Part shown: one piece after another, positions 18,924 to 27,342 of the stretch
Layout: every line of letters starts with the position of its first letter
Numbering within the stretch: position 1 is the stretch's first letter
From: Paracoccus sp. S3-43
GTDB taxonomy: Bacteria > Pseudomonadota > Alphaproteobacteria > Rhodobacterales > Rhodobacteraceae
Reading direction: 5' to 3'
Length of the DNA: 64,000 nt
Assembly: GCF_029027965.1 (NCBI RefSeq)
Contig: NZ_CP119082.1
Coordinates: 2,212,001-2,276,000 of the forward strand
Made by a program: the position numbers and the translations under genes
The notes under the pieces: model-generated
Database searches by the model: none
Told to the model about the DNA's origin: nothing
What the model saw: only the letters and a program-made list of their open reading frames with translations

Positions 18924-19886
18924 TCAGATGTCGACCTGGGTGGCCCTCCCATGCCGCTTTGCCAGTTCGACCACGGCGCCCGCGACGGCCAGATCCTGAA
19001 GACCGACCCCCGTGCCGTCAAAGATGGTGACTTCCGCATCGCCACGTCCCGGATGATTGCCAATGATGACCTGGCCTATCGCGGTGACATCGCTGTCGGA
19101 AATCAGTTTCTGCGCGCTCGCGTGCTGGAATTCGCCGATGCTGACGGATTGGGCAATCTCGTCGGTGAACAGGCGCGCGCGGGCGACAAGGGCGGGGTCA
19201 AGTTCCTGCTTGCCCCTGGTGTCGGTGCCCATGGCCGCGATATGGGTCGGCCCCTTGACATGGCCGTCCAGCAGCAGGGGTTCGAAGGCCGAGGTGATGC
19301 TGACGATCACATCCGCCTGTTCGCCCAGCGTCGGCAGATCCACCGCCTCGAAGGGCAGGCCCAGTTCGGTCGCGGTCTCGGCCAGGCGGGTCAGCATCTC
19401 GGGATGCGGGTTCCAGCCGATCACCCGCTCGAACTTGCCGAAGCGCACGGCGGCGCGCATCTGGAAGGCGGATTGGTGGCCCGCCCCGATCATGCCCAGC
19501 ACCCGCGCCCCTTCGGGCGCAAGGTATTTGCTGGACACGGCGCTTGCCGCCGCCGTGCGCAGGGCGGTCAGCAGGTTCCCTCCGACCGCCGCCGACACGC
19601 GTCCGGTATCCGGGTCGAACAGGAACACAGTGGACTGGTGGTTGATCAGCCCGTGCTTGCCGTTGTTCGGCCAATAGCCCCCTGCCTTCAGGCCCAGCGT
19701 CATGCCCGCCCCGTCGAAGCCGCCCTTGAAGCCATAGAGCGCATCCTCGTGCCCGATGGCCTCGCGCACGACCGGAAAGTTGCGGGCATCGCCCCGCGCC
19801 ATGGCGGCGAAGACCGCCTCGACCGCGTCGAACGCGGCCTCGGGGGTCATCAGCCCGGCGATCTCGGATTCAGGAACGACCCACAT
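18924..19886 (-). CDS. bhcD: Iminosuccinate reductase BhcD
   Basis: 320-residue member of the ornithine cyclodeaminase / mu-crystallin family with a GMIGAGHQSAFQ dinucleotide-binding loop near 130. In the beta-hydroxyaspartate cycle BhcD reduces iminosuccinate to L-aspartate, regenerating the amino donor. The assignment rests on its place as the last gene of bhcA-B-C-D behind a divergent IclR regulator, the order described in Paracoccus denitrificans; the family alone would only say ornithine cyclodeaminase-like. Starts directly after the bhcC stop with no spacer. Confidence 0.9.
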   Translation of the reverse strand: MWVVPESEIAGLMTPEAAFDAVEAVFAAMARGDARNFPVVREAIGHEDALYGFKGGFDGAGMTLGLKAGGYWPNNGKHGLINHQSTVFLFDPDTGRVSAAVGGNLLTALRTAAASAVSSKYLAPEGARVLGMIGAGHQSAFQMRAAVRFGKFERVIGWNPHPEMLTRLAETATELGLPFEAVDLPTLGEQADVIVSITSAFEPLLLDGHVKGPTHIAAMGTDTRGKQELDPALVARARLFTDEIAQSVSIGEFQHASAQKLISDSDVTAIGQVIIGNHPGRGDAEVTIFDGTGVGLQDLAVAGAVVELAKRHGRATQVDI

Positions 19887-21050
19887 TCAGAAGGCTTTCC
19901 CGCGCGCCGAGACCGGCCACAGGGTTTCCACCTTGCCGTTCCTGACGCCCACATACCAGTCGTGGACGTTGCAGGTCGGATCGCAATGGCCCGGCACCAG
20001 CCGCAGCTTGTCGTTGACCTTGAGAACGCCGTTCGGATCCTCGACCACGCCATGCTCGTCGCTGCACTTGATGTATTTCACATCGTCGCGGCCATAGACA
20101 AAGGGCAGCCCGCTGTCGACCGACTGCGCCTTCAGCCCCGCGTCCACCACCGCCAGATGCGGCTTGGCGTGGGACATGACCGAGGTGAGGATGAACAGCG
20201 CGTTTTCCCATTCGCCCTGGTCGATGCGGCGGCCGTCCTTGTCGTGGATCCGGCCGTAATCGGCATCCATGAAGGCATAGGAACCGCATTGCAATTCGTT
20301 ATAGACGCCCGAATTGCTCTCGAAATAATAGCTGCCGGTGCCGCCGCCGGACACGAATTGCGGCTCCAGCCCCTCGGCCTTCAGCGCCTCGACGGCATCC
20401 GTCACCTGGGCGATGGCCGCGTCCAGCTTGGCCTTGCGGTCGTCATAGCTGTCCATGTGCTGCATCGCGCCCTGATAGGCTTGGATGCCCTTGAAGGTCA
20501 GGTTCGGCGCGGCGGCCACGGCGCGGGCGATGGCCAGCACCTCGGGCGTGGTCTTGACGCCGCAGCGGCCTGCGCCGCAGTCGATCTCCACGAAGACGCC
20601 CAGTTCGGTGCCGTGCCTGACCGCCGCCGCCGAGAGATCGGCCACGTTCGCCACGTCATCGACGCAGACCGTCACCGTCGCGCCCAGCTTGGGCATCCGG
20701 GCCAGCCGGTCGATCTTGGCCGCGTCGCGGACCTGGTTGCTGACCAGAATATCCCTGATGCCGCCACGGGCGAAGACCTCGGCCTCGGAGACCTTCTGGC
20801 AGCAGACGCCGACGGCGCCGCCCAGCGATTCCTGCAATTTCTGCACATCCACCGACTTGTGCATCTTGCCGTGGCTGCGGTGGCGCATGTTATGCGCCTT
20901 GGCATAGTCGCCCATCTTCCTGATATTGCGCTCCAACGCATCCAGATCCAGGATCAGGCAGGGCGTCTGGATGTCGCCCTCGTCCATGCCCGGCAGCGCG
21001 GGCACGTCGAAGCCGACTTCCAGGTTCTCGAAATTCACGGGTGCGTTCAT
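19887..21050 (-). CDS. bhcC: Beta-hydroxyaspartate aldolase BhcC
   Basis: 387-residue PLP enzyme of the alanine-racemase fold, D-threonine aldolase / D-serine dehydratase-like group. The PLP lysine is in RSHGKMHKS (K62 or K65); the C-terminal metal-binding region includes VPGHCDPTCN. In the cycle it joins glyoxylate and glycine to give erythro-beta-hydroxyaspartate. Called from the family plus the operon order; a D-threonine-type aldolase is the alternative if context is ignored. 14 bases separate it from bhcB. Confidence 0.9.
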   Translation of the reverse strand: MNAPVNFENLEVGFDVPALPGMDEGDIQTPCLILDLDALERNIRKMGDYAKAHNMRHRSHGKMHKSVDVQKLQESLGGAVGVCCQKVSEAEVFARGGIRDILVSNQVRDAAKIDRLARMPKLGATVTVCVDDVANVADLSAAAVRHGTELGVFVEIDCGAGRCGVKTTPEVLAIARAVAAAPNLTFKGIQAYQGAMQHMDSYDDRKAKLDAAIAQVTDAVEALKAEGLEPQFVSGGGTGSYYFESNSGVYNELQCGSYAFMDADYGRIHDKDGRRIDQGEWENALFILTSVMSHAKPHLAVVDAGLKAQSVDSGLPFVYGRDDVKYIKCSDEHGVVEDPNGVLKVNDKLRLVPGHCDPTCNVHDWYVGVRNGKVETLWPVSARGKAF

Positions 21051-21064
21051 GGTCAGGCCCTCCC

Positions 21065-22012
21065 TTAAATCCAGGGCAGCTTGTCGAGATCGACATTGCC
21101 GCCGGTAACGATGATGCCGACGCGCTTGCCGGCGAAGGCGTCGCGATTCTTCAGCACGATGGCCAGCGGCACGGCGCTGCTGGGTTCCAGGACGATGCGC
21201 AGGTGCTTCCAGCCCAGCTTCATCGCCTCGATGATTTCCGCGTCCGAAGCGGTGTAGATCTCGCTGACGTGATTGCTGACGAAATGCCAGGTCAAATCCT
21301 TCAGCGGCACCAGCAGCCCGTCGGCGACGGTCTTGGGCGCGTCGTCGGCGATGATATGGCCCGCCTTGAAGCTGCGATAGGCGTCGTCGGCCTGTTCGGG
21401 TTCGGCCGCGATCACCTTGGTTTCGGGCGCCAGCGTCGCCAGCGTCAGGCAGGTGCCCGAGATCATTCCGCCTCCGCCGATCGGCGCGACCACCGCGTCC
21501 AGCCCCTCGGTCTGCTCGATGAACTCGCGCGCGCAGGTGCCTTGGCCCGCGATCACGCGCGGGTCGTTATAGGGATGGACGAAATCGCCCCCGGTCCGGG
21601 CCTGCACCTCGGCAAAGGTCGCCTCGCGGCTGCTGGTCGACGGCTCGCATTCGGTGATCTGCCCGCCATAGCGGCGCACCGTGTCCTTCTTGGCCTGCGG
21701 CGCGGTGCGCGGCATGACCACGTTGCAGGGGATGCCCCGGCGCATCGCCGCATAGGATAGGCAGGACGCATGGTTGCCCGAGCTATGCGTGGCAACGCCC
21801 CTGGCGGCCTGCGCCTCGTCCAGCCCGAAGACCGCGTTGGCGGCGCCGCGGACCTTGAAGGCCCCCGGCTCCTGAAAGTTCTCGCATTTGAAGAACAGCT
21901 GCGCGCCGGTCAGCTCGTTCAGGTAATCCGACAGGCGGACCGGCGTGCGGCGGATATAGGGCTGGATCCGCTCATGCGCGGCCAGCATGTCCTCATAGGT
22001 CGGGATTTCCAT
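21065..22012 (-). CDS. bhcB: Beta-hydroxyaspartate dehydratase BhcB
   Basis: Fold-type II PLP enzyme (threonine/serine dehydratase family), 315 residues. The PLP lysine is K53 in EPGAFKVRGA; the SSGNHAS and IGGGGMISG phosphate loops are present. In the cycle it dehydrates erythro-beta-hydroxyaspartate to iminosuccinate. The start at 22012 has GAGG six bases upstream; an ATG at 22024 overlaps the bhcA stop (TGATG) and adds only four residues, so it cannot be ruled out. A much longer upstream extension is a shadow of bhcA. Confidence 0.9.
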   Translation of the reverse strand: MEIPTYEDMLAAHERIQPYIRRTPVRLSDYLNELTGAQLFFKCENFQEPGAFKVRGAANAVFGLDEAQAARGVATHSSGNHASCLSYAAMRRGIPCNVVMPRTAPQAKKDTVRRYGGQITECEPSTSSREATFAEVQARTGGDFVHPYNDPRVIAGQGTCAREFIEQTEGLDAVVAPIGGGGMISGTCLTLATLAPETKVIAAEPEQADDAYRSFKAGHIIADDAPKTVADGLLVPLKDLTWHFVSNHVSEIYTASDAEIIEAMKLGWKHLRIVLEPSSAVPLAIVLKNRDAFAGKRVGIIVTGGNVDLDKLPWI

Positions 22013-22023
22013 CGCGTCCCTCA

Positions 22024-23211
22024 TCACGCGGCCTTTTTCAGGGCGGCGGCGCTGTGACGGTAATGGTCCTGCGCGGCGGCGACACCGCTGCCCAGCGTGA
22101 CGGGCAGGCCCAGATCGGCCATGACCATTTCCGCCGTGGCGATGCCCGACAGCGCCATGACATCGGTCAGGCTGCCCAGGTGGCCGATGCGGAACACCTT
22201 GCCCGCGACATCGCCAAGCCCGGTTCCGAAGGCCACGCCATAGGCGTTCAGCGCGTGGCTGACGATTGTGTTGCCGTCGAACCCGTCCGGCACGCGGATG
22301 GCGCTGACGCTGTCCGAATAGAGATCCGGCCGCTTGGCGCAGAGCTGCATCCCCCAGGCCGCGACCGCGCGGCGCACGCCCTCGGCGATGCGGTGGTGGC
22401 GGGCGAAGACATTCTCCAGCCCCTCGTCCAGCAGCATCTGGCAGGCGACGTTCAGCCCGTTCAGCAGTCCGACCGGCGGGGTATAGGGATAGCCGTTGGC
22501 GCCATAGCCGCGCGCCATGTCGCGGATGTCGAAGAAGGTGCGCGGCAGCTTGGCGGTCTCGACCGCCGCCATGGCCTTGGGCGAGAAGCCGACGATGGCG
22601 AGGCCGGGGGGCAGCATGAAGCCCTTCTGGCTGCCGGTGACGGCGATATCGACACCCCATTCGTCCATGCGGAAATCATAGCACCCAATCGACGAAACCC
22701 CGTCCACGAACAGCAGCGCCGGATGACCCGCCGCGTCCAAGGCGCGGCGGACGGCGGCGATGTCGCTGCGCACGCCGGTGGCGGTCTCGTTATGCGTGGC
22801 CAGGACGACCTTGATGTCGTGCGCCTTGTCGGCGGTCAGGATCTCCTCGAACCGGTCGGCGGGAACGCCTTCGCCCCATTCCTGCGCGACGACCTGGACG
22901 TCCAGCCCGTGGCGCCGGCACATGTCGATCCAGCGGTGGCTGAACATGCCGTTGCGGGTCGCCAGAACCTTGTCGCCGGGCGACAGCGTGTTGGTGATGG
23001 CGGTTTCCCAGCCGCCGGTCCCGGTCGAGGGGAAGATGAAGACCTGTCCCTGCGTGGTCTTCAGCACCGTCTTCACGCCTTCCAGCGCGGGATGCAGGAT
23101 CCGCCCGAAGGCCGGGCTGCGATGGTCGATCGTGGGCATGTCCACGGCCTTGCGCAGCACCTCGGGGATATTGGTCGGACCGGGAATGAACACGGGATTC
23201 TGGCTGGTCAT
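22024..23211 (-). CDS. bhcA: Aspartate-glyoxylate aminotransferase BhcA
   Basis: Class V aminotransferase of 395 residues, serine-glyoxylate aminotransferase-like. N-terminal FIPGPTNIPEVLR, cofactor aspartate in FVDGVSSIG (about 170) and the PLP lysine K196 in TGSQKGF. In the beta-hydroxyaspartate cycle it makes glycine from glyoxylate with aspartate as donor. The ATG at 23211 follows AGAGGAGGAACAGCC, a strong ribosome-binding site; an upstream in-frame ATG lies in the promoter. First gene of the bhc operon. Confidence 0.93.
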   Translation of the reverse strand: MTSQNPVFIPGPTNIPEVLRKAVDMPTIDHRSPAFGRILHPALEGVKTVLKTTQGQVFIFPSTGTGGWETAITNTLSPGDKVLATRNGMFSHRWIDMCRRHGLDVQVVAQEWGEGVPADRFEEILTADKAHDIKVVLATHNETATGVRSDIAAVRRALDAAGHPALLFVDGVSSIGCYDFRMDEWGVDIAVTGSQKGFMLPPGLAIVGFSPKAMAAVETAKLPRTFFDIRDMARGYGANGYPYTPPVGLLNGLNVACQMLLDEGLENVFARHHRIAEGVRRAVAAWGMQLCAKRPDLYSDSVSAIRVPDGFDGNTIVSHALNAYGVAFGTGLGDVAGKVFRIGHLGSLTDVMALSGIATAEMVMADLGLPVTLGSGVAAAQDHYRHSAAALKKAA

Positions 23212-23235
23212 GGCTGTTCCTCCTCTGATAAGCGC

Positions 23236-23285
23236 AGGATACCCCCTGCGGCCAGATGCGACAATTTTTCTGGAAAACATTTCCA
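23236..23285 (-). promoter_or_regulatory. bhcA promoter with IclR-type operator
   Basis: On the minus strand TTGTCG (23259-23264), 17 bases, TATCCT (23236-23241), 25 bases before the bhcA ATG. Six bases upstream of the -35 is the palindrome TGGAAATGTTTTCCA (23271-23285), one base off the E. coli IclR consensus TGGAAATNATTTCCA from memory. It lies in the bhcR/bhcA divergent region and is the obvious BhcR site; its place just upstream of the -35 suits activation. Confidence 0.65.
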
Positions 23286-23395
23286 TTTTGGCGCAGAAAG
23301 CAGAATCGGTAAGCATCATCATAGGCTTGCTATTTTTCAGGCCGCTTTTTCGATTTTCGCGGTTCTGAAAATGTATTCTTTAGAAAAGGGCGAAA

Positions 23396-24196
23396 ATGTC
23401 TGAACCGACCCGCCGCCGGGGCCGCCCCCGCAGCGCCAAGGACACGGGCGGCACCGTGCAGGTGCTGGACCGCGCGCTTGACATGCTGGACCTGCTGGCC
23501 GCCCATCCGGGCCTGACGCTTTCCGAAGTGGCCGAGCGGATGGAGCAGTCGCCATCCACCGTCCACCGCCTGCTGCATTCGCTGGCCGCGCGCGGCATGG
23601 TGGAAAGCGACCCGGCCACGCAGGCCTGGAACATCGGCCCCGCGACCTTCCGGCTGGGGTCTGCCTTCATGCGCCGGTCGGGCATCGTCGAACGCGCCCG
23701 CCCGATCCTGCAAGCGCTGATGAAGCATACCGGGGAAACCGCCAACCTAGGGATCCTGAACGGCGATGCGGTGCTGTTCGTCAGCCAGGCCGAGACGCAG
23801 GAAACCATCCGCGCCTTCTTTCCGCCCGGCACCCGGTCGCCCCTGCACGCATCGGGGATCGGCAAGGCGCTGCTGGCCTTCGGCCGCCCCGAGATCCTGC
23901 GCGGCTATCTGGACGGTCCCGGCCTGACGCGGTTCACCGACCGGACGCTGACCACGCCCCACGCGCTGTCCGAGGACATGGCCCGCATCCGCGCCCGCGG
24001 CTTTTCCTTCGACGACGAGGAAAAATCGCGCGGAATGCGCTGCATCGCCGCCCCGGTCTTCGACCTGACCGGAGAGGCGATCGCAGGCGTCAGCGTCAGC
24101 GGCCCCACCCACCGGATCGGGCACGAGCACGTCAAGACGCTGGGCGCGGTGGTGGCGGCTGCGGCGGCGGAACTGTCCGCGGCGATGGGGGGCTGA
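23396..24196 (+). CDS. bhcR: IclR-family regulator of the bhc operon
   Basis: 266 residues. A winged HTH at about 20-75 (LSEVAERMEQSPSTVHRLLHS) is followed by an IclR effector-binding domain (about 90-260) with the SGIGKALLAF segment typical of the family. Divergent from bhcA, as in Paracoccus denitrificans, where BhcR controls the cycle in response to glyoxylate. Because purine breakdown also yields glyoxylate, the same signal could report purine use here. The basic N-terminal tail (TRRRGRPRS) is typical. Confidence 0.92.
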   Translation: MSEPTRRRGRPRSAKDTGGTVQVLDRALDMLDLLAAHPGLTLSEVAERMEQSPSTVHRLLHSLAARGMVESDPATQAWNIGPATFRLGSAFMRRSGIVERARPILQALMKHTGETANLGILNGDAVLFVSQAETQETIRAFFPPGTRSPLHASGIGKALLAFGRPEILRGYLDGPGLTRFTDRTLTTPHALSEDMARIRARGFSFDDEEKSRGMRCIAAPVFDLTGEAIAGVSVSGPTHRIGHEHVKTLGAVVAAAAAELSAAMGG

Positions 24197-24278
24197 GCTT
24201 CAGAGGGACCAGATTTCGCCGCCTTCGCCACGACGCGCCATATCCACCTGAACCGCCGGGCATGGGCCTCACAGGCCC

Positions 24279-24313
24279 GGCCGACGCCCGCCCCGCCTGG
24301 ACGGGCGTCGGCC
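24279..24313. terminator. Bidirectional hairpin between bhcR and the purine permease gene
   Basis: A perfect 12-bp stem (GGCCGACGCCCG / CGGGCGTCGGCC) with an 11-base loop lies 82 bases after the bhcR stop, preceded by a small GGGCCTCACAGGCCC hairpin. It separates two convergent genes. No strong T tract follows on either strand. Confidence 0.6.
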
Positions 24314-24364
24314 TTCCGTGGTCATGGGGCGGCACCGTCTTTGGGGCAATGTCGGGAAGCGGGG

Positions 24365-24382
24365 GGAAACGCATGCGTTTCC
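24365..24382. repeat. 18-bp perfect palindrome
   Basis: GGAAACGCATGCGTTTCC, inside a larger hairpin flanked by GGGG and CCCGC, 36 bases past the stop of the minus-strand permease gene. It could be the terminator for that gene or a protein site. The rest of 24197-24417 shows nothing gene-like. Confidence 0.5.
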
Positions 24383-24417
24383 GTTTCCCGCCCGGACCTG
24401 TCTGCCGAAGCTGTCTA

Positions 24418-25719
24418 TCAATGCCCCCCGAAGAACGCGAACTTGATCACGAACAGCGCCGCCACGATCCAGGTCGCCAGGTGCACCTGCGACGCCTTGC
24501 CGGTCAGCAGCTTGATCACCGCATAGCTGATGAAGCCGAAGGCCAGGCCGTTGGCGATGGAATAGGTGAAGGGCATCGCCAGCGCGGTCAGCACGGCGGG
24601 GGCAGCCTCGGTCACGTCCTCCCAGGCGATCTCGGCCAGCTCGCGCACCATCAGCGTCGCCACATACAGCAGCGCGGGCGCGGTGGCATAGGCGGGGACC
24701 GATCCGGCCAGCGGCGCGAAGAACATCGCCAGAAGGAACAGCAGCGCCACGACCAGGGCCGTCAGCCCGGTGCGCCCGCCCGCCTGCACGCCCGCCGCGC
24801 TTTCGACATAGGCGGTGGTGGACGAGGTGCCCAGCATCGACCCCACGGTGATCGCGGTCGAATCCGCCATCAGCGCGCGCGACAGGCCGGGATTGGTATG
24901 GGCCGGGCCTTCGGTCAGCAGGCCCGCGCGCTTGGCCACGCCGATCAGCGTGCCGGTGGCGTCGAAGACCTCGACCAGGACCATCACCAGGATCACGTGG
25001 AAGATGCCGTAATGCAGCGCCCCCATGATATCCAGTTGCAGCAGCGTCGGCGCGATCGACGGCGGCACGGACATGACGCCGCCGAACTGGCTGACGCCCA
25101 GCAGGATGGCGGCGACCGTGACCACCAGGATGCCGATCAGGATCGCCCCCGTCACCTTCAGCGCGTCCAGCGCCACGATGATGAAGAAGCCCAGGATCGC
25201 CAGCAGCGTGCCGGGCGCGGTCAGGTCGCCCAATGCGACCAGCGTCGCCTCGCTGCCGACGACGATGCCGGACGATTTCAGCGCGATGATGCCCAGGAAC
25301 ATGCCGATCCCCGCCGCGACGCCGCTGCGCATCGACAGCGGGATCCCGGCCACCAGCCAGCGGCGGATGCCGGTGGCCGACAGGATCAGGAAGATGATGC
25401 CGCTGATGAACACCGCGCCCAAGGCCTGCTGCCAGGTGAAGCCCATGGCGCCGACCACGGTGAAGGCGAAAAAGGCGTTCAGCCCCATGCCCGGCGCCAT
25501 GCCGATGGGCCAGTTGGCCCACAGCCCCATCACCGCCGAGCCGATGGCGGCGGCCAGGCAGGTGGCGATGAACACCGCGTTGCGGTCCATGCCGGTGGTG
25601 GACAGGATGTCGGGGTTGACGAAAATGATATAGGCCATGGTCAGGAAGGTGGTGACCCCGGCGATCACCTCGGTCCTGACGGTGCTGCCGTGTTCGGCCA
25701 GCTTGAAATAGCGTTCCAT
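24418..25719 (-). CDS. Adenine/guanine/hypoxanthine permease (AzgA type)
   Basis: NCS2-family purine transporter of the AzgA/GhxP branch, 433 residues with 12-14 membrane segments. Signatures: EVIAGVTTFLTMAYIIFVNP near residue 20, the APGMGLNAFFAF loop and the late TALVVALLFL region. The ATG at 25719 follows GGAGGGACC; an in-frame ATG 60 bases upstream adds a hydrophilic tail the family lacks. It would import guanine or hypoxanthine, the substrates of GuaD and XdhAB. Divergent from the allantoinase fusion gene. Confidence 0.9.
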   Translation of the reverse strand: MERYFKLAEHGSTVRTEVIAGVTTFLTMAYIIFVNPDILSTTGMDRNAVFIATCLAAAIGSAVMGLWANWPIGMAPGMGLNAFFAFTVVGAMGFTWQQALGAVFISGIIFLILSATGIRRWLVAGIPLSMRSGVAAGIGMFLGIIALKSSGIVVGSEATLVALGDLTAPGTLLAILGFFIIVALDALKVTGAILIGILVVTVAAILLGVSQFGGVMSVPPSIAPTLLQLDIMGALHYGIFHVILVMVLVEVFDATGTLIGVAKRAGLLTEGPAHTNPGLSRALMADSTAITVGSMLGTSSTTAYVESAAGVQAGGRTGLTALVVALLFLLAMFFAPLAGSVPAYATAPALLYVATLMVRELAEIAWEDVTEAAPAVLTALAMPFTYSIANGLAFGFISYAVIKLLTGKASQVHLATWIVAALFVIKFAFFGGH

Positions 25720-25807
25720 ATGGTCCCTCCGCGCGGTTCTCCCCACCGCAATGCGCCAGTCTAGAAGCGGCGGGTTCACGCCGACAATCGGACTGATCCC
25801 GCAAGTC

Positions 25808-25826
25808 TTTCAATGAGGATTTGAAA
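25808..25826. promoter_or_regulatory. Candidate operator between permease and allantoinase genes
   Basis: Perfect inverted repeat TTTCAA-N7-TTGAAA in the 216-base divergent region, with a second looser dyad AACGA...TCGTT at 25832-25852. A purine-responsive regulator could use either to control both directions. No regulator gene is adjacent; the nearest candidate is the LysR protein at 13 kb. Confidence 0.35.
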
Positions 25827-25935
25827 CCCGAAACGATCTTTTCCGATTCGTTGATACAGAATTGTGCCACTGCCCGCTTGCCGCGCAAGCCGTCGCGCGG
25901 TTTCCTGTCGCCATGCTGCCACGAAAGGATGCCCG

Positions 25936-27342
25936 ATGCGCTATAGCCGCGACCTGCGAGGATATGGAGAGACCACCCCCGACCCGCAATGGCCCGGCGG
26001 CGCCCGGATCGCCGTGCAGATCGTCGTCAATTACGAGGAAGGCGGCGAGAACAGCATCGAACATGGCGATGCCGCGTCCGAGGCCTTCCTGTCCGAGATC
26101 ATCGGCGCCCAGCCCTGGCCCGGCAAGCGGCACTGGAACATGGAATCGATCTATGACTATGGCGCGCGGGCGGGCTTCTGGCGGCTGCACCGGATGCTGC
26201 GCGACATTCCCGTCACCGTCTATGGCGTCGCGACCGCGCTGGAACGCAGCCCCGAACAGGTGGCCGCCATGCAGGCCGCCGGGTGGGAGATTGCAACCCA
26301 TGGGCTGAAATGGATCGACTATCGCGATGTGCCGCGCGAGGTGGAGGCCGAGCATATCGCCCAGGCCGTCGCCCTGCACACCGCCGTCACCGGCGAACGC
26401 CCGCGCGGCTTCTATCAAGGCCGCACGTCCATGAACACGGTGGCGCTTGGCTGCGAGGAAGGCGGCTTCGAATACCTGGCCGACAGCATCGCCGACGACC
26501 TGCCCTATTGGCATGTCCATCAGGGCCGCCCGCAACTGATGGTGCCCTATACGATGGACGCCAACGACATGCGCTTTTCCAGCGGTCAGGGCTTCGGCAC
26601 CGGGGTCGAGTTCTTCGATTACCTGCGCGACAGCTTCGACATCCTTTATGCCGAAGGGGCTGCGGGCGCGCCCAAGATGATGAGCGTCGGGCTGCATTGC
26701 CGTCTTGCCGGGCGTCCGGGCCGGGCCATGGCGATCCAGCGGTTCCTGGATCATAGCCGCTCGCATGAGGGCGTCTGGTTCGCCACGCGGCTGGACATCG
26801 CGCGCCACTGGGCCGAGATGCATCCCTATCAGCCGAAGACCCGCCCGTCCGGGATGGATCGCGACAGCTTCGTCACGAGGTTCGGCGGCATCTATGAACA
26901 TTCCCCTTGGATCGCCGAGCGCGTCTGGGACGCCGAGATGGGCGCGGTCCATGACAGCGCGACGGGCCTTGCCGCGCGGATGGCGCAGGTGTTCCGCAGC
27001 GCCTCGGACGAGGAGCGGCTGGGCGTGCTGAACGCCCACCCCGACCTGGCGGGCAAGCTGGCGCAGGCCAGGCGGCTGACGGCGGACAGCACCGCAGAAC
27101 AGGCCAGCGCCGGTCTAGACAGCCTGACCGACGAGGAACGCGCGACCTTCACCCGCCTGAACGACGCCTATGTCGCCAAGCACGGCTTTCCCTTCATCAT
27201 CGCCGTGCGCGACCATGACAAGGCGGGCATCATGCGCGCCATGCAGGCCCGCATCGACAACGACACCCCGACCGAACGCGCCGAGGCCGAACGCCAGGTC
27301 GCGCGAATCGGCGAGCTTCGCCTGAAAGAGGCCCTGAAATGA
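25936..27342 (+). CDS. Allantoinase PuuE fused to OHCU decarboxylase UraD
   Basis: Bifunctional 468-residue protein. Residues 1-306 are a polysaccharide-deacetylase-fold allantoinase (PuuE: NYEEGGENSIEHGD near 35, GWEIATHGLKWIDY near 118). Residues about 307-468 are OHCU decarboxylase (FGGIYEHSPWIAERVW, catalytic H368 in NAHPDLAGK, GFPFIIAVRD). The two domains do consecutive steps, OHCU to S-allantoin to allantoate, so the fusion can hand over product. ATG 25936 follows AAAGGATGCCCG; in-frame sequence upstream is not family-like. The stop overlaps the next start by four bases. Confidence 0.93.
   Translation: MRYSRDLRGYGETTPDPQWPGGARIAVQIVVNYEEGGENSIEHGDAASEAFLSEIIGAQPWPGKRHWNMESIYDYGARAGFWRLHRMLRDIPVTVYGVATALERSPEQVAAMQAAGWEIATHGLKWIDYRDVPREVEAEHIAQAVALHTAVTGERPRGFYQGRTSMNTVALGCEEGGFEYLADSIADDLPYWHVHQGRPQLMVPYTMDANDMRFSSGQGFGTGVEFFDYLRDSFDILYAEGAAGAPKMMSVGLHCRLAGRPGRAMAIQRFLDHSRSHEGVWFATRLDIARHWAEMHPYQPKTRPSGMDRDSFVTRFGGIYEHSPWIAERVWDAEMGAVHDSATGLAARMAQVFRSASDEERLGVLNAHPDLAGKLAQARRLTADSTAEQASAGLDSLTDEERATFTRLNDAYVAKHGFPFIIAVRDHDKAGIMRAMQARIDNDTPTERAEAERQVARIGELRLKEALK

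Noticed and set aside
18924..19886. Ornithine cyclodeaminase as the final function of bhcD
   Set aside because: The family fits, but the position after bhcABC behind an IclR regulator matches iminosuccinate reductase of the beta-hydroxyaspartate cycle.
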